Of a stretch of 64,000 nt of DNA, positions 43,768 to 52,963 are shown one piece after another (position 1 is the stretch's first letter; every line of letters starts with the position of its first letter). The notes below the pieces were generated by a model. That model was not told the origin of the DNA. It did not search any database and was given only the letters and a program-made list of their open reading frames with translations. Made by a program: the position numbers and the translations under genes. Source of the DNA: Streptomyces sennicomposti (lineage in GTDB: Bacteria; Actinomycetota; Actinomycetes; Streptomycetales; Streptomycetaceae); the NCBI RefSeq assembly GCF_019890635.1, contig NZ_JAIOAB010000041.1:1-64000 (forward strand), read 5' to 3'.

Positions 43768-43867
43768 GGCTGGTTCTCTCCCTCGATGTGCGATGGATTC
43801 CTCACTCTAGGACCTGATCCACACCCCGCCAAAAGAAGAGTGGGCCCCGCTCGCCGGAGGACGCGTG

Positions 43868-45151
43868 TCAGCGGGCGAGGTCGGCCAGGGAGAGCCGCAG
43901 AGTATGGAGCAGCTGGGCCATCTGCTCCGGACTGTAGGTCCAGCTGTCGTACTCGTTCTGGATCAGCAGGCGCCCCCCGAAGCTGGCCACGCCGATCTTG
44001 GGCGGCATTCCGGGCGCATTGGCCGTACCCCCGAAGCGCAGGAGGTCCGTCCCGGGAGGAACGGGGTGCGCGGGAATCCGGCCGACATTGGAGATGCCGT
44101 AACTGACGACGGGGGAGGGGGCGGCGATACCCCGGGCCCCGGCGCGCAGTGCGGTGAGCAGGAACCGCTCGGGGTCGCGGCGGGCCAGGGCGGCCTCCAC
44201 CTGGACCGCGGCCTGTCGGCCGATCTCGTGGGGCTGGTCGTCGGGCGAGACGGCCAGCGCGGTCTGCAGACCGGTGATGCAGTTCAGGACCGTACTCAGC
44301 GGCAGTTCCGGCTCCAGCCGCGTACGCAGATCGACGCCGTGGCCGCACACCATCGGCAGCGGGCCGGTCTCCGGCGCCAACTGCGTCCGTACGGCGGTCA
44401 GCACCAGACCCGTCACGAGACTGTTCACGGTGACACCGCGAGCCCTGGCCGCGGCGACCACGGCTTCGGTGACGGCCGGCTCAAACTCCAGCCGGTCGAC
44501 GACGAACCGCCCGGAGACGGGCGGGCGGTCGGCACGGCCTATTCCCTCGGTGGGCAGCGTGGCGGGCTTGGTCTCGGGGGGCGGCCCCTCGGCGAGGACG
44601 TCGACCAGGGCGTCGATCTCGGCGTCGGGGAAGTCGCGCGCCAGACGCGTGTCGATCGCCTCGGGCAGCGCGGTGCGTCGCCCCGGCGAGGGATCTGCGC
44701 CGGCCGCGAGCGCGGTATAGGACGCCCAGAACTCTTGCAGCAGGTGGAAGAGCGACCGGCCGTCCGCCACCCCGTGGTGGACGCCGAGCACCACCTGGCT
44801 GACCTCTCCGTCAGTGAGCAGCCAGGCGTGCAGCATGCTCTCCGTCCAGTCGGGCCGCGAGTTGATCACCTCGGAGAAGGCATCCGCCCCACCCTCGCGC
44901 GCCGTCAGCGGCGGCCGCACTCGGTCGCGTACGCGCAGCAGCGGCCCGGTGTCACTGGCCGTCACCTCGGCCCTCAGCATCGGATGGTGCTCGGTGAGCA
45001 TGCCCAGGGCGCGCGTCACCAGTGTGGGGTCGAGAGTGCCGCGCACCTGGGACTCAACGTAGGCCGGCATGTCGAACAGGGGCAGACCCGCTGCTCCCGA
45101 GTCGGTGAAGTAGACGCTTTCGAAGGGGGATACGGGACGCTGAGAAGTCAT
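43868..45151 (-). CDS. PapA5/condensation-domain-type O-acyltransferase
   Basis: 427 residues. The condensation superfamily catalytic motif HHxxxDG is present as H125-H126-GVAD130-G, with a C-terminal latch-like segment FGGTANAPGMPPKIGVASFGG. Length and layout fit stand-alone acyltransferases such as mycobacterial PapA5, which transfer acyl groups from CoA or carrier protein to hydroxyls. The ATG at 45151 lies 10 bases after GGAGGA. In a terpene cluster it could acylate a hydroxyl made by one of the P450s. The frame is open upstream to 45331 and there reads like a regulator remnant. Confidence 0.83.
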   Translation of the reverse strand: MTSQRPVSPFESVYFTDSGAAGLPLFDMPAYVESQVRGTLDPTLVTRALGMLTEHHPMLRAEVTASDTGPLLRVRDRVRPPLTAREGGADAFSEVINSRPDWTESMLHAWLLTDGEVSQVVLGVHHGVADGRSLFHLLQEFWASYTALAAGADPSPGRRTALPEAIDTRLARDFPDAEIDALVDVLAEGPPPETKPATLPTEGIGRADRPPVSGRFVVDRLEFEPAVTEAVVAAARARGVTVNSLVTGLVLTAVRTQLAPETGPLPMVCGHGVDLRTRLEPELPLSTVLNCITGLQTALAVSPDDQPHEIGRQAAVQVEAALARRDPERFLLTALRAGARGIAAPSPVVSYGISNVGRIPAHPVPPGTDLLRFGGTANAPGMPPKIGVASFGGRLLIQNEYDSWTYSPEQMAQLLHTLRLSLADLAR

Positions 45152-45199
45152 CTCGGTGGGTCCTCCGGTGCCGTTGGGCCGTCGAGCCGAGCGCGTCAC

Positions 45200-45331
45200 G
45201 GGTGCCGTCCGCGGTGCGGGGCCGGGATCGTGCAGGGCGGCCGCGAACTCTCGCGGGTTGATCGGCGATGCGGGCGGTGAGTGGGCCGCGGCGGGAGGCA
45301 GCCCGTCCAGCAGCAGGGCGAGGTAGCTCCG
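45200..45331 (-). pseudogene. possible remnant of a TetR-family regulator C terminus
   Basis: After a TGA at 45334-45332 the frame reads RSYLALLLDGLPPAAAHSP...INPREFAAALHD, which resembles the end of Streptomyces TetR-type regulators (LLLDGL...LTPxEFxxAL). No helix-turn-helix region or start codon is found upstream, and the frame runs into the acyltransferase gene without a stop. Weak evidence; it may be coincidence. Confidence 0.3.
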
Positions 45332-45521
45332 TCAGGAACCGCGTGAGGCGGGCACCGCCCGTCCCAGTGCGGCCAAGCGGTGCTCGCACACCCTCCTGGC
45401 CGACCATGGGCGGCACCCTAGCATCGAACGTGGACTGCCCCCCGTTTGGCTGTACTGTCACGCCGTCAACCGAAGAGAGGTCCCCGGTCGGTTCCTGCGG
45501 GCCGCTCGATCGGAGGAACGC

Positions 45522-46712
45522 TTGTTCCCGAATGCCTTCGAGGATCTGTCAGCGCTGGGGCAGGGCTTCACAGACAATCCTTTTCCGGTCTACGAGCGTA
45601 TGCGCGCCCAAGGGCCGGTGCATCGGGTGCGTACGGCCGCGTCGGATGACTTCTGGCTCGTCGTCGGCCATGAGGAAGCGCGCGCGGCACTCACGGATTC
45701 CCGGTTGTCCAATGACATCAGGTACTCGGCGAACTGGCAGGACGACGGCGGGAACTCGATCGGCCTGAACATGGTCCAGACGGATCCACCGCGCCACACC
45801 CTGTTGCGTCGGCTCGTCGCCAAGGACTTCACACCCGGGCGCGTCGAGGCACTGCGGCCCCGGATTCACCGGGTCGTGGACGAACTGGTCGACGCGATGC
45901 TGCCGTTGGGCAGGGTAGATCTGGTCGAAGCGTTCGCGTTGCCCGTGCCGCTCGCGGTGATCTGCGAGCTGCTCGGAGTGCCCGCCTCCGATCGGAAGAC
46001 CTTCCACGACTGGTATCTGAGCAGCACCGACTTCACCCGTCCGGAGATCGCGGGAGCCGCCGCGCAGGCCATGACCCAGTATTTCGCCGATCTCATCGCG
46101 GCCAAGCGGGACGAGCCGGGCGACGACCTGCTGAGCGCCCTCGTCGGCGGCCCGCACGAGGGCGGGGACAAGCTCTCCTGTGAGGAGATGCTGGGTATGG
46201 CCTTCCTCCTGCTGGTGGCCGGGTACGAGACGGCGGCGAACTTGCTCTCCAGCGGGACCCTCGCCCTCCTGCGCCATCCCGGCCAACTGGCCGCGTTGCG
46301 CGCCGACTGGTCGCTGCTGGGGAACGCGGTGGAGGAGATGCTCCGGTACGACGGACCCGTGGAGACCACCGCGTTCCGCTACGCCAAGGACGAGGTGCGG
46401 ATCGGCGGGAGCGTCATCGCTCCGGGGGAGTCCATCGCCGTCGTACTGGCGGCGGCCTCGCGCGACCCGGGGCGGTTCGCCGACCCCGACCGCTTCGACA
46501 TCCGGCGCAACGCCCGCGGGCACATGGCATTCGGCTACGGCGTCCATCACTGCCTGGGCGCACCGTTGGCCCGGATGCAGGGTGCGATCGCCTTCCGCAC
46601 ACTGCTGGAGCGCTGCCCCCGCCTCGCTCTGGACATCGACGAGGCCGATCTGGTCTGGCGGCCCAGTCTGATGCTGAGGGGTCTGCACCAGCTGCCCGTC
46701 ACCGTCGGCTGA
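45522..46712 (+). CDS. cytochrome P450 (CYP107/105-like) in the diterpenoid cluster
   Basis: 396 residues. I-helix AGYETAAN, K-helix EEMLRYDGP (ExxR), PERF-like region RFADPDRFDIRR, haem loop FGYGVHHCLGAPLAR. This is the classical soluble bacterial class I P450 layout and differs clearly from the two CotB3/CotB4-like enzymes. A TTG start at 45522 sits 7 bases after GGAGGA. It is the only biosynthetic gene of the centre on the plus strand, divergent from the acyltransferase and convergent with the next P450 (45-bp gap). Confidence 0.9.
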   Translation: MFPNAFEDLSALGQGFTDNPFPVYERMRAQGPVHRVRTAASDDFWLVVGHEEARAALTDSRLSNDIRYSANWQDDGGNSIGLNMVQTDPPRHTLLRRLVAKDFTPGRVEALRPRIHRVVDELVDAMLPLGRVDLVEAFALPVPLAVICELLGVPASDRKTFHDWYLSSTDFTRPEIAGAAAQAMTQYFADLIAAKRDEPGDDLLSALVGGPHEGGDKLSCEEMLGMAFLLLVAGYETAANLLSSGTLALLRHPGQLAALRADWSLLGNAVEEMLRYDGPVETTAFRYAKDEVRIGGSVIAPGESIAVVLAAASRDPGRFADPDRFDIRRNARGHMAFGYGVHHCLGAPLARMQGAIAFRTLLERCPRLALDIDEADLVWRPSLMLRGLHQLPVTVG

Positions 46713-46757
46713 CCCCCGCCCTCCCGAAGGGGCGCGAAGGCGGCCTGCGAATCCTGG

Positions 46758-48110
46758 TCAGCGGGGCTGCGGCACCATCGGCAGTGGCCCGGCGGTCAAG
46801 CTCATCTCGGCCCGGGGACGTACGACGTGGCCGCGGAGAGGCAGCAGCCTCCAGCGGGAGGCGATGGCGGCCAGGGCGAGTGTCGCCTCCACCGTGCCGA
46901 AGACGTCACCGATGCACTTGCGGCTACCCCCGCCGAACGGCAGGTACGAGCCGCGCGTGACGTCCTTGGCCCGCTCCGGCAGCCACCGGTCGGGATCGAA
47001 CCTCTCCGGGCGCGCGAAGAGCCCCGGGACGCGGTGGATGACGTATGGGCTGATCAATATGTCCGCTCCGGCGGGCAGCCGGACGCCGGCCAGCTCGGTG
47101 GGCTCGGTGGTCGTGCGGGTGAACATCCAGGCCGGCGGGTAGAGCCGCAGGGTTTCGGTGAAGATCCGCTGCGTATGGACGAGCTTTGGCACGTCGGCGT
47201 AGGTCGGGGCTCGGCCGCCCAGCACCGAGTCCACCTCGGAGTGCAGCCGCGCCTCTGCCTCGGGATGCGTGGCGAGCAGGTGCCAGGCCCAGGTCAGCGC
47301 GCTCGCGGTGGTCTCGACTCCGGCCAGTAGCAGGGTGATTATCTGGTCGTGGACCTCTTGGTCCGACATGGCGCCGTCGTCGTCGCGGACGGCCAGCAAG
47401 GCCGACAGCAGGTCGCCGCGGTCCTGCCGGGAGTTCCGGTAGTCGCCCACGATGCCCTCGATCAGTGAGTGCAGTCGGCCGAGCGCCGCGTCGAACTCCC
47501 GGTTGGCGGCCAGCGGCAGCCTGGCCAGCAGCCCTGTGGGGTCCACAGCCCGGCGGTAGGCGCCGTGCACCATGACAGGCAGGCTGCGCTGGATCTCGGC
47601 CACCGAGTGCGGGGCCATCTCGGTCGAGAAGAGCGCCCGGGCCGTCACTCGGGCGGTGAGGGCCTGCATCTCCTCGCTCACGTTGACCGGCTGCCCGGCA
47701 CGCCAGCCTTCCGCGTGCCGCGCGCACTCCTCCCGCATCACCTCGGCGTACCCGGCGATCCGCGTCGGGTGGAAGGCGGGCTGGACCATCCGGCGCTGTC
47801 TGCGGTGATCCGCCCAGTCCGAAGTGATCAGCCCGTTGCCCAGGATGGGCCGAGCCTTGTCCTTCACCGGCCCACCCGTGTCGTAGACCCGCGCGTTGAG
47901 CAGCACCTGCTGCACCAGCTCGGGATGGCAGGGCAGGTGGGCGCGCTTGGTGCCGATGCGCAGTTCGACCAGGTCACCGAGGGCGGGCAGTGACGCCAGG
48001 AAGGCCAGAGGACGCTGGGCCATGGCGAGAGCGTGGCCCACCAGCGGGAGGCGGCCCGGTGCTTCGGCCACCTGCCAGCCAGCCGTGGCCGTTTCGGATG
48101 AGATCTGCAT
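46758..48110 (-). CDS. cotB4: cytochrome P450, CotB4-position enzyme
   Basis: 450 residues. LAGVETTASALTWAWHLLATHP (I helix), FTETLRLYPPAWMFTRTT (ExxR), RFDPDRW, and haem loop FGGGSRKCIGDVFG. This sequence type, with RKCIG and an N-terminal GRLPLVGHAL segment, resembles terpene oxygenases such as pentalenene oxygenase. By position it is the fourth gene of a cotB1-B2-B3-B4 order; in the cyclooctatin pathway CotB4 hydroxylates C-18. About 60 bp separates it from the paralogous upstream P450. Exact regiochemistry is inference. Confidence 0.85.
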   Translation of the reverse strand: MQISSETATAGWQVAEAPGRLPLVGHALAMAQRPLAFLASLPALGDLVELRIGTKRAHLPCHPELVQQVLLNARVYDTGGPVKDKARPILGNGLITSDWADHRRQRRMVQPAFHPTRIAGYAEVMREECARHAEGWRAGQPVNVSEEMQALTARVTARALFSTEMAPHSVAEIQRSLPVMVHGAYRRAVDPTGLLARLPLAANREFDAALGRLHSLIEGIVGDYRNSRQDRGDLLSALLAVRDDDGAMSDQEVHDQIITLLLAGVETTASALTWAWHLLATHPEAEARLHSEVDSVLGGRAPTYADVPKLVHTQRIFTETLRLYPPAWMFTRTTTEPTELAGVRLPAGADILISPYVIHRVPGLFARPERFDPDRWLPERAKDVTRGSYLPFGGGSRKCIGDVFGTVEATLALAAIASRWRLLPLRGHVVRPRAEMSLTAGPLPMVPQPR

Positions 48111-48169
48111 GCCTGTGGAACGTCCTTTGCCGACGGGTACGGAGGGGACGGGTGACGCGGCGGGACGGC

Positions 48170-49528
48170 TCAGCGCCGTTCGAGGACCATGGGCAGCGGG
48201 CCTGCCTCCAGGGTGGCCTTCGGCTCGAGGCGCAGCCGGGTCCCGGGCACCGGGCGCAGGCGCCACCGCGCGGCGACGGTCGCGACGATCAAGGCGGTCT
48301 CGGTGAGCGCGAGCACGTCGCCGATGCACTTGTGGGTGCCCGCGCCGAACGGCAGCAGCGCGCCACGCGGCACCTGGGCGAGCCGGTCGCCTTCCCAGCG
48401 TCCCGGGTCGAAGTGCTCCGGGTCGGGGAACAGCGCGGGGTTATGGTGCAGGGCGTACGCGCTGTAAAGGATCATCGTTCCGGCGGGCACGGTACGGCCG
48501 CCCAGACCGACGTCCTGCGTTGTGACCCGCATCGCCATCCACGAGGGCGGGTACAGGCGCAGCGCCTCGGTGATCACATTGCGGGTGTAAGGCAGGCCGG
48601 GCAGGTCGTCGTAGCCGGGCGTGCGGTCCCGCAGCGCCTCGTCCACCTCCGCGTGCACCTGCTTCTCCACCTCGGGCAGGGTGCCCATCAGATGGAAGAC
48701 GAAGGCCAGCGTGGAGGCGGTCGTCTCGCTGCCGGCGACAAGGAAGGTGATGACCTGGTCCAGCACCTGCCGGTCGTCCAGTTTCTCTCCGGTCTCCGGG
48801 TGCTCGGCCTGCAACAGGGTGGCCAGCAGGTCCTCCTGCCCGGTCTCGGACCGCCCGCGGCGGGCGATCATATCCGCGACGATCTGACGCAGTCTGCCGT
48901 TGGCCCGGGCGTAGGCGCGGTTGGCGGGGGTGGGCAGTTTCTCCATGATCCCCAGGGGTGCCATGGTCCGCTTGTAGATGCCGTGCGAGACCGTACGCAG
49001 GCATCGCCGGGCTTCTTCGATCAGGGCGTCGTCGAGCCCGGCGGAGAACAGTGTGCGGGCCGCGACCCGCATCAGCAGGGCGTGCATGGTGTCGCTGATG
49101 TCCTGGGTCTCCCCGGACCGCCAGCTGTCGGTGACACGACGGGTGTCCGCGGCCACGGCGGTGGTGTAGGCGGCGATCTTCGCCGGGCGGAAGGCGGGCT
49201 GGATCAGCCGTCGCTGGAATCGGTGCTCCTCGCCCCGGGACACCGACAGACTGTTGCCCAGCAACTGCCGCGCCTTGTCGAACACTCCGCCCTTGTCGTA
49301 GACCCGTGGATTGAGCAGGACCTCACGGACCAGCTCGGGGTGGGCGGCGAGATAGGCGCGGTTCGGTCCCAGACGTAGCTCGACCAGGTCGCCATGGGCC
49401 GGCAGCGAGGCGAGGAACTCCAGAGGGTACCGCCACAGTGCGGGCACGTGGCCCAGCAGGGGCAGGGCTCCGGGGGCCACGCCGGTCCGCCAGGTCAGTC
49501 CGTCCGCCGGACGTCGGATACCGCTCAT
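48170..49528 (-). CDS. cotB3: cytochrome P450, CotB3-position enzyme
   Basis: 452 residues, clearly paralogous to the next gene: GALPLLGHVPALWRYPLEFLASLPAHGDLVELRLG against LVGHALAMAQRPLAFLASLPALGDLVELRIG. Features: VAGSETTASTLAFVFHLMG, VITEALRLYPPSWMAMRVTT, HFDPGRW, haem loop FGAGTHKCIGDVLALTE. It follows the cyclase by 12 bp on the same strand. In cyclooctatin synthesis CotB3 oxidises cyclooctat-9-en-7-ol at C-5; assignment here is by synteny and family. A GAGGAAG site precedes the ATG. Confidence 0.85.
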   Translation of the reverse strand: MSGIRRPADGLTWRTGVAPGALPLLGHVPALWRYPLEFLASLPAHGDLVELRLGPNRAYLAAHPELVREVLLNPRVYDKGGVFDKARQLLGNSLSVSRGEEHRFQRRLIQPAFRPAKIAAYTTAVAADTRRVTDSWRSGETQDISDTMHALLMRVAARTLFSAGLDDALIEEARRCLRTVSHGIYKRTMAPLGIMEKLPTPANRAYARANGRLRQIVADMIARRGRSETGQEDLLATLLQAEHPETGEKLDDRQVLDQVITFLVAGSETTASTLAFVFHLMGTLPEVEKQVHAEVDEALRDRTPGYDDLPGLPYTRNVITEALRLYPPSWMAMRVTTQDVGLGGRTVPAGTMILYSAYALHHNPALFPDPEHFDPGRWEGDRLAQVPRGALLPFGAGTHKCIGDVLALTETALIVATVAARWRLRPVPGTRLRLEPKATLEAGPLPMVLERR

Positions 49529-49540
49529 ACGACAGCTTCC

Positions 49541-50458
49541 TCACTGTATCCGGGAGTTGACTTCGTTCACCGCTGTCTGGTAGCGGCGGTCGCGCGTGGT
49601 CCAGGTGAAGTTGCCCTGTATGAGGTCGAACAGCACGTCCCGGCTGACATCGTCGAACGCCTTGAGGCACTCCATGTCTTCGGCCATGTCGTCCAGCCGG
49701 GCCTGGAAGAAGGCCCGGAACTCCGCGTCGTCCGAGAGGTCGCACAGCCGGAAGCAGTTGGTGATCTGGCCGAGTGCGTGCTCACGGTCGTAGGAGTAGA
49801 AGTCGTTGACGATCGCCAGCCCCCGAGTGGCCATCCGCGCGGCCAGCCCCGTCTTGGAGTGCTCGGTCAGCTCACGGTGGCGGTAGATCGGGTAGGACAT
49901 CTTCATCCAGAAGTCCACGCCGACATCGGTGACGCGGAAACGGAAGTACTGCTCCGGCGAGGTGCCGCAGAGCACCTGTTTGAGCCGTGAGTCGCGGAAC
50001 ATGTGATCGCTGGTGACGAAGGCGCGGGCCCCTTCGTACGCGAACTCGGCGTCCTGCGGCGTGTAGTACCGCTCGCACACGGCACGCACCTCGGGCAGGA
50101 AGCTGTCGAAGTCGTGCAGGGCCGGGTCCATGTCGTCCCAGACGAAGGTGATGCAGTTGAGCACGCAGACGGCTTTGAACGCCTGCATGTCCTTGATGTG
50201 GCGAGCGCTCTGCGACCACCGCACGACGTCCATGTAAGAGATCCACCGCTTGTCGGAGACCGCTTTGCCCAGCGGCGCCACGGCGCGGTTGCAGGCGTCG
50301 ATGACCTCGCGCAGTTCGGCGTCGGTCATGGGCACCTTCTGTGCCTCACGGCCGACATATCGGCCGAACAGTGCGGCGAACCGATCGGTGCACTCCTGCC
50401 AGTGGCGTGCCGTCCCGGTGGCCGTCGGGTCGGCGGGGGCGGTCAAGTGTGTGCTCAT
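49541..50458 (-). CDS. cotB2: class I diterpene cyclase, cyclooctat-9-en-7-ol synthase-like (CotB2)
   Basis: 305 residues. It carries the unusual aspartate motif D108-D-M-D111 in FVWDDMDPALHDF and the NSE triad N218-DFYS222-YDRE226; the diphosphate sensor R175, basic R225 and C-terminal W286 are also in place. From memory these match CotB2 of the cyclooctatin producer (DDMD at 110-113, NSE at 220-228) with an offset of two, and long stretches such as RHIKDMQAFKAVCVLNC and DFWMKMSYPIYRH are nearly identical. It should cyclise GGPP to the 5-8-5 fusicoccane alcohol. The start overlaps the GGPP synthase stop by 4 bp. Confidence 0.94.
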   Translation of the reverse strand: MSTHLTAPADPTATGTARHWQECTDRFAALFGRYVGREAQKVPMTDAELREVIDACNRAVAPLGKAVSDKRWISYMDVVRWSQSARHIKDMQAFKAVCVLNCITFVWDDMDPALHDFDSFLPEVRAVCERYYTPQDAEFAYEGARAFVTSDHMFRDSRLKQVLCGTSPEQYFRFRVTDVGVDFWMKMSYPIYRHRELTEHSKTGLAARMATRGLAIVNDFYSYDREHALGQITNCFRLCDLSDDAEFRAFFQARLDDMAEDMECLKAFDDVSRDVLFDLIQGNFTWTTRDRRYQTAVNEVNSRIQ

Positions 50459-51522
50459 GAGGTCCTCCTCGTGGCTGTCACGGCCAGTTGCTTGAGCGCG
50501 GTGATCGCGGTGGGAGAGAAGGGTGCGGTGTCCAGTGCCCGCAGGGCCTGCCGATAGCGGTCCTCGATCATTTGCTCGACTGCGTCGCGCGCGCCGGTGG
50601 CCGCGAAGATCCGTCGGATCTCGTCCGCGTCCGCCTCGACCAGCGCGGGGTCGCCGAGCAGAGTGTGCAGCCGGGCGGACTGTGCCGTGTCGCCCTTGCT
50701 CAGAGCCAGGGCGACCAGGGTCGTGTTCTTGCCGGCCCGCAGGTCGTCCAGGCGTGACTTGCCGGTGTCCTGGACATCGCCGTAGACGCCCAGCAGGTCG
50801 TCGCGTAACTGGAAGGCCTCGCCCAGGGGGAGGGCGTACTCGGTGCAGGCGGCCATGGCCCGCGGGTCGGCGCCGGCGAGTGCGGCGCCGATGTGCAGAG
50901 GGCGCTCGATGGTGTACTTGGCGGTCTTGTAGCGGTTGACGGTCAGGGTGGCGTCGACATCGTCGGTCAGCGCGCCGGTGGCCTGGAGGTCGAGATATTG
51001 GCCGAGCATCACCTCGGTTCGCATCTCCGTGACGAGCGGGAGCACGGCCGCGGTCTGCTCGGAAGTCAGGCCTGCGGTGTGCAGGATCTGATCCGACCAG
51101 GTGAAGGCCAGATCGCCGAGGAGTACGGCGGCGCCTAGTCCGAAGCGTCGCGTGCGGTCCCCACTGGAGTTGTCGGCGAGTGCGCGATGAATGGTCGGAC
51201 GCCCGCGTCGGGTGTCGCTGTCGTCCATGATGTCGTCGTGGATCAGGGCGAACGCGTGGAACATCTCCAGCGATGCCGCCACTTGCACGACGGTGTCACC
51301 GGCGGCTTCCCCGGTGACCGCCTGCCAGCCGAGCATGGTCAGTATGGGGCGGATTCGCTTGCCACCGACCATGAAATCAGCGAGAAGCTCAATGAGACCG
51401 CCCATTTGTGACGGCTCGCAGTTCTTCCTGCGCTTCTCGAGAAAATCCTTGAGTACGTCGTCGATGGCCTGCCTCTCCGCGGTTGTGTCGGGGGTTGCGG
51501 GCGATATGGTCTGTATGGACAT
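50455..51522 (-). CDS. cotB1: geranylgeranyl diphosphate synthase (polyprenyl synthetase)
   Basis: 355 residues. The first aspartate-rich motif is IHDDIMDDSDTRRGRPT (D96-D97...D100-D101) and the second is FQLRDDLLGVYGD. GGKRIRPIL binds substrate. It supplies C20 GGPP to the cyclase; length and motif fit bacterial GGPP synthases, and position fits CotB1. The ATG at 51522 has only a distant GAGGGAG site. Its 4-bp overlap with cotB2 implies coupled translation. Confidence 0.93.
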   Translation of the reverse strand: MSIQTISPATPDTTAERQAIDDVLKDFLEKRRKNCEPSQMGGLIELLADFMVGGKRIRPILTMLGWQAVTGEAAGDTVVQVAASLEMFHAFALIHDDIMDDSDTRRGRPTIHRALADNSSGDRTRRFGLGAAVLLGDLAFTWSDQILHTAGLTSEQTAAVLPLVTEMRTEVMLGQYLDLQATGALTDDVDATLTVNRYKTAKYTIERPLHIGAALAGADPRAMAACTEYALPLGEAFQLRDDLLGVYGDVQDTGKSRLDDLRAGKNTTLVALALSKGDTAQSARLHTLLGDPALVEADADEIRRIFAATGARDAVEQMIEDRYRQALRALDTAPFSPTAITALKQLAVTATRRTS

Positions 51523-51614
51523 ATGCCTGTGCTCGATCTCCCTCGTGGACCCGTCGGGACCGGTGACCGCGCGCACGTCGGGACCCGGGAACGCAGCCGA
51601 GCCGTGATGACTGC

Positions 51615-51629
51615 GAACCGGAACGGTTC
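51615..51629. promoter_or_regulatory. palindrome upstream of the cotB1-B4 operon
   Basis: GAACCG-GAA-CGGTTC, perfect 6-bp arms, in the 226-bp gap between the P450 at 51749 and cotB1; a candidate operator for the cotB operon. Confidence 0.4.
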
Positions 51630-51748
51630 CGAACAGGCAGACCGGTGACAGGTGGGCCGTGGGTGCGATGGCTGACAGGAACGCGCGTCGAAGACGTTCC
51701 TGCGTTCGGCGGCCGTGCGGCACTGCCCGCCGCCGAGGTGGCATGGCG

Positions 51749-52963
51749 TCAGGGAACCAGGTCGACGCGCAGTTCCCTGAGGCCGCGGATGTTGACCTGC
51801 GGGCGCCAGACGACCTCGTCCCGGCTCAGTCGGATGTGGCGGTGGCGGCGCATCAGTTCGGTGAACACCACGCGCGCCTCCGTCTTCGCCAGCAGGGCGC
51901 CGATGCAGTGGTGCGGTCCGCCGCCGAACGCCAGCGGGCGCACGTTGGAGCGTTTGAGAACGAGCCGGTCGGGGTTGGGATAGCGGAGTGGGTCCCGGTT
52001 GGCGGCACCGAGGAGGATCATCACCTTGGAGCCGGCTGGGATGGTGTGACCCTCGAGTTCGACGTCGTCCGTGGTGATGCGGGCGACGAGTTGAATGGGC
52101 GCGTCATATCTGAGTAGTTCGTCGACGCCGGCTTCGATGAGAGCGGGATCGTCACGCAGGGCGCGCAGTTGGTCGGGGTGGCGCAGAAGACCGAGCATTC
52201 CGTTGCCGATGAGATTGACGGTTGTCTCGTGGCCGCCCATGAAGAACATCATGATGTTGGCGACGATCTCCTCGTCGCTCAGTTTCTCGCCGTCGAATTC
52301 CGCCAGCAGCAAGCGGGAGATGATGTCGTCCTGAGGATCCGTGCGCCGCTGGATCAGGTGCTCGGCGATGTAGGCGCCGAACTCCTCGGCTGCCTCGTTC
52401 ATCGCCCGGAGGGTGGCCTCGTCGGTGGCCGGGTCGATGACGTGGCCCAGCGCGTCGGTCCACTTGCGGCACAGGTCGCGGTCCTCCACGGGCAGTCCGC
52501 CCAGACCGCAGAAAATCGTCACCGGCACGAGGGCGGCGAGCGACCCTATGAGGTCGATGTCCCGGCCGTCACCCATGTCGTCCATGATTCTGCGAACGAT
52601 GCGGTCGATCCGGGGGGCCATCTCGCGGATGGCCCCGGCCGCGAAGAGAGGGTTGGCCAGGCCCCGTAGTCTGCGGTGCGCCGTGCCGTCCCGCATCAGC
52701 ATCCAACTGCGCGTGGCGCGTACGATGGGACTGTCCCGGCCACCCCGCTGAGCGGCCCATTTGGGATCCTGGGGATATTCGCTCGTCAATTGGGGACGGC
52801 GTAGGAGCGAGGCAGCCGCAGAATACCCTGAAACGACCCAATGACCATAAGGTGTCCGGTGAACCGGCTCGACGTCCCGCAGTCGCTTGTAAAGAGGGTA
52901 CGGGTCTTCATGTAACCGCGGGTCCCGCGCATCGAACAAGGCCCCGTTGCTGGTTGCTTCCAT
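51749..52963 (-). CDS. cytochrome P450 upstream of the cot-like operon
   Basis: 404 residues. I helix FMGGHETTVNLIGNG, K helix DELLRYDAPIQ, haem loop FGGGPHHCIGALLAKTE; a soluble bacterial P450 of the CYP107-like type, unrelated in detail to CotB3/CotB4. The ATG at 52963 follows ATGGGGG at 7 bases. It has no counterpart in the four-gene cyclooctatin cluster as I remember it, so it is likely to add an oxidation. A TACTAT -10 lies at 53044-53039. Confidence 0.9.
   Translation of the reverse strand: MEATSNGALFDARDPRLHEDPYPLYKRLRDVEPVHRTPYGHWVVSGYSAAASLLRRPQLTSEYPQDPKWAAQRGGRDSPIVRATRSWMLMRDGTAHRRLRGLANPLFAAGAIREMAPRIDRIVRRIMDDMGDGRDIDLIGSLAALVPVTIFCGLGGLPVEDRDLCRKWTDALGHVIDPATDEATLRAMNEAAEEFGAYIAEHLIQRRTDPQDDIISRLLLAEFDGEKLSDEEIVANIMMFFMGGHETTVNLIGNGMLGLLRHPDQLRALRDDPALIEAGVDELLRYDAPIQLVARITTDDVELEGHTIPAGSKVMILLGAANRDPLRYPNPDRLVLKRSNVRPLAFGGGPHHCIGALLAKTEARVVFTELMRRHRHIRLSRDEVVWRPQVNIRGLRELRVDLVP

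Noticed and set aside
45054..45461. 135-codon minus-strand frame upstream of the acyltransferase
   Set aside because: Different frame from both the acyltransferase and the possible TetR remnant; Arg/Pro-rich with no motif.
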